A stretch of 64,000 nt of DNA from NCBI RefSeq assembly GCF_900129645.1, contig NZ_FSQZ01000001.1:1302001-1366000 (forward strand), given 5' to 3'. A program made the position numbers and the translations under genes. This stretch comes from Acetomicrobium flavidum (GTDB lineage Bacteria > Synergistota > Synergistia > Synergistales > Acetomicrobiaceae). The notes under the pieces were generated by a model, which made no database searches, was not told the origin of the DNA, and saw nothing but the letters and a program-made list of their open reading frames with translations. This document shows, one piece after another, positions 61,727 to 64,000 of the stretch (the first letter of the stretch is position 1; the number at the start of each line of letters is the position of its first letter).

Positions 61727-63115
61727 TTACTTGCCGACGCAGAACTGACTGAATATGGCATGAATCAGGTCTTCGTCGAAGCTTCTTCCAAGAAGCCTGT
61801 CCAGATAATATTTGGCCTCAAGCAAATTTGAAGCTATTAATTCTTCAGGCTCTCCTGCATGAAGAGAAGCTATTGCATTGTCAACGCAGGCTTGGACATT
61901 TTTTAGCATGTCTATTTGTCTTGCAGTTGCGTTAAAACCTTCATTTATGGCAGAGTCTTTGATCAGCTTTCTTACAATGCGCTCTTTGAGTTCTACGATG
62001 GCATTTTTGTCGAAGGCAGAAAGAACCACTATCTCGCTATCGGGGAGGATGGCCACCAAGTCTTCTTGCGATATCGCCTGTGGTATATCTGCCTTGTTGA
62101 TGGCTACTATGTGGGGATGGTTTTTTATCTCATCGGCCAAATTTAAATCTTCCTGCATAAGCGATTCGCTGCCGTCAATGATCCATAGCTTCAAATCCGC
62201 TTCCTTGAGGGCCCTTTGTGCCATGCCCACTCCGATGGATTCCACGATATCGTCAGTGACCCTTAATCCGGCAGTATCCATGAAGGTTATGGGGATGCCC
62301 CTGTGAACTATCATGCCTTCTACGATGTCCCTGGTTGTTCCTGGAATCGGCGTTACGATCGCCCGTGTCTCGTCAAGCAAGGCATTGAATATGGAGGATT
62401 TGCCTACGTTCGGGCGCCCCACGATCGCAACTTTTATGCCGTCTCTTAACGTCCTGCCCACCTTGCAGCGTGATGCCAAATCCCTAAGGCTTGCGGATAT
62501 TTCGTTCAGCCTTTTTAAAACCTCGTCAGGTGATAGATAGGGTATGTCCTCCTCGGGGAAATCGAGGTTAGCTTCAAGGTTAGCCGATAGATCGAGCAGA
62601 GAGTCGTAAACGACCTCTATGCGTTTTGACAGCTCCCCGCGAAGGGTCCTTGCGGCGGCACGAAGCGCCTCGTCGCTTTTGGCCTTTATTATGCCTAGCA
62701 CGGCCTCGGCCTGTGTCAGATCTATCCTTCCGTTCAAGAAGGCCCTTTGGGTGAATTCGCCGGGCTCGGCGAGGCGAGCTCCATGGGATAGGAGCATGTC
62801 GAGGCACTTTGATGCAACTAGCAACCCGCCATGGCAGTGTATTTCGACCACATCTTCGGCGGTGTAGCTTTTGGGAGCCCTAAACCAAACCCCCAACACC
62901 TCGTCCAAGCAATCGCCGTTTTCGTCAATCAAAAAACCGTTTCTCATGTATCTTGGGGGAGTATCCTTTAGGGGCTTAATTCCCTTGAAGACCTTCTCTG
63001 CCAAATCTAAGGACTGGGGGCCGGAAAGGCGCACTATCGCTATTCCGGCCTCCCCCCAGGCGGTAGATATGGAAGCAATTGTATCGTTATAATCAAAGAA
63101 GCTGCTTTTAGACAA
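61727..63115 (-). CDS. mnmE: tRNA modification GTPase MnmE
   Basis: A 462-residue GTPase that, with MnmG, adds the carboxymethylaminomethyl group to U34 of certain tRNAs. The N-terminal folate-binding domain has EDVVEIHCHGG and EPGEFTQRAFLNGRIDLTQA. The G domain has GRPNVGKSS, DTAGLR and NKAD. The C terminus ends in CVGK, as required for catalysis. Confidence 0.96.
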   Translation of the reverse strand: MSKSSFFDYNDTIASISTAWGEAGIAIVRLSGPQSLDLAEKVFKGIKPLKDTPPRYMRNGFLIDENGDCLDEVLGVWFRAPKSYTAEDVVEIHCHGGLLVASKCLDMLLSHGARLAEPGEFTQRAFLNGRIDLTQAEAVLGIIKAKSDEALRAAARTLRGELSKRIEVVYDSLLDLSANLEANLDFPEEDIPYLSPDEVLKRLNEISASLRDLASRCKVGRTLRDGIKVAIVGRPNVGKSSIFNALLDETRAIVTPIPGTTRDIVEGMIVHRGIPITFMDTAGLRVTDDIVESIGVGMAQRALKEADLKLWIIDGSESLMQEDLNLADEIKNHPHIVAINKADIPQAISQEDLVAILPDSEIVVLSAFDKNAIVELKERIVRKLIKDSAINEGFNATARQIDMLKNVQACVDNAIASLHAGEPEELIASNLLEAKYYLDRLLGRSFDEDLIHAIFSQFCVGK

Positions 63116-63199
63116 CCGATATACCCTTTTCGCTCGGAAGATTTTTCCTAACGATTATACCGCATGTTTTAAAGTCAGCAATAAACCTTGGGTAATATG

Positions 63200-64000
63200 C
63201 TATTTCTTCAAAAGCTCCCTCATTGCTTCCCCAAGGCGTTTTATCCCTTCGTCCATATCCTTCGGGGATGCAAAGGTAAAGCACATGCGCAACTCATGCT
63301 CTCCGCCATTTTGGTTAGGATAGAACGATTCTCCTGGCACGAAGGCGACCTTTTTCTCCAATGCCTTGGGATACAGATCTGCGGTCTTTATCGTCTTCAT
63401 CTGAAGCCAATAGAAGAAGCCTCCTCCGGGGGTTACCCACGAAACTTCTTCCAGCGGCAGGTGTTTCCTGAGGCATTCTTCCATGTTATCTCTCTTCTTG
63501 CGGTAATGATCTACTATGTGAGGCAGATACTCGTCGATGTATCCCCTCTTGCAATACTCGTAAACCAAAGCCTGAGCTACGACGCTTGTGCACAGATCGG
63601 TGCCCTGCTTAAAGATGGCCATCTTTCTGATGATATCCTTGTTGCCCACCGCCCATGCCACTCGCGTTCCGGGAGCAAGTATCTTCGAGAAGGTACAGGC
63701 GTGTATGACTAGTCCGGAGTCATCCAATGAAAACAGCGTAGGCAGATCTTCTCCTTCGAATCGGATGTATGCGTAAGGATCGTCTTCCAGTATGGCGATT
63801 CCATATTTTTGGGCTATCTCGACCAGTTTTTTCCGTTTCTCTAAGGACATCGTGCAGCCGAGCGGGTTGTGAAAGTTGGGTATGGTATAGATGAACTTTA
63901 CGTGTTTTCCCTGGGATAGGGCCTCCTCTATCTTGTTCGGTAGCTGGTCTACCAACATGCCTTCGGCATCGCATGGAACGGTCAGAAAATGAGCGCCATG
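63200..64000 (-). CDS. Class I aminotransferase, truncated by the window edge
   Basis: The C-terminal 266 residues of a fold-type I PLP aminotransferase of the 2-aminoadipate/aromatic (LysN, MocR-like domain) group. The frame stays open to 64000. YTIPNFHNPLG and LEDDPYAYIRF are substrate and PLP segments, and the PLP lysine is in TFSKILAPGTRVAW. Possible roles are amino-acid fermentation or lysine/aromatic metabolism. Confidence 0.88.
   Translation of the reverse strand, partial: HGAHFLTVPCDAEGMLVDQLPNKIEEALSQGKHVKFIYTIPNFHNPLGCTMSLEKRKKLVEIAQKYGIAILEDDPYAYIRFEGEDLPTLFSLDDSGLVIHACTFSKILAPGTRVAWAVGNKDIIRKMAIFKQGTDLCTSVVAQALVYEYCKRGYIDEYLPHIVDHYRKKRDNMEECLRKHLPLEEVSWVTPGGGFFYWLQMKTIKTADLYPKALEKKVAFVPGESFYPNQNGGEHELRMCFTFASPKDMDEGIKRLGEAMRELLKK

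Overview
The window reads as about 64 kb of chromosome from an anaerobic, fermentative Gram-negative-type bacterium of intermediate GC content. The mix points to Synergistota, perhaps an Acetomicrobium-like amino-acid and sugar fermenter: two butyrate kinases with two phosphate butyryltransferases, many sodium-coupled amino-acid carriers, TRAP uptake of uronates, KamA, LarA, and an archaeal-type flavoprotein. That placement is an inference from gene content, not a measurement. I saw no rRNA, tRNA, CRISPR array, insertion sequence or prophage.

Layout. 0-4.2 kb: a lactonase fragment, aconitase, a divergent LysR regulator and an ADP-ribosylglycohydrolase. 4.2-9 kb: a four-gene minus-strand operon (two D-Ala-D-Ala-ligase-like ATP-grasp enzymes, a GNAT acetyltransferase and a lysine 2,3-aminomutase) with its own promoter, plus a divergent P-loop kinase. 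9-16.3 kb: DedA and an aminotransferase, then ilvE followed by a mirrored buk-ptb-ptb-buk block. The two ptb copies share a nearly identical 197-bp tract. 16.3-18.9 kb: thiol peroxidase, then cysE-cysK preceded by a leader with a tri-cysteine uORF and a terminator. 18.9-21.8 kb: BrnQ and NSS amino-acid carriers.

21.8-31.9 kb is a complete D-galacturonate pathway: an IclR regulator and uxaA on the plus strand meet a long minus-strand operon eda-kdgK-uxaC-dctPQM-uxaB, whose promoter overlaps a perfect inverted repeat. 32-33.2 kb: homoserine dehydrogenase. 33.3-38.8 kb: a copper-linked stretch (secreted Met/Gly/Trp-rich protein, structured leader plus OB-fold-like protein, CopA, PepF, CopZ). 39.4-42 kb: LarA with a sodium:solute symporter. 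42-45.5 kb: MrfA/MrfB repair pair. 45.6-49 kb: AEC carrier, glutaredoxin, ProS and a macrodomain protein.

49-53.7 kb is a 5-oxoproline operon (NRAMP-fold transporter lacking the metal motifs, pxpB with a homopolymer frameshift, pxpC, pxpA, DUF1445). 53.8-59.8 kb is a trpE-D-C-F-B-A operon without trpG, preceded by a classical leader peptide with three Trp codons, a terminator and a consensus promoter. 59.9-64 kb: an MFS carrier, an AfpA-like flavoprotein, MnmE and a truncated aminotransferase.

Several biosynthetic operons here seem to be controlled by transcription attenuation in the leader: trp by Trp codons, cys by Cys codons, and the OB-fold gene by a structured leader. The most novel-looking system is the KamA / twin ATP-grasp / GNAT operon. 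It has the parts for making beta-lysine and ligating or acetylating it. The Cys-codon attenuator and the metal-site-less NRAMP protein of the 5-oxoproline operon come next.
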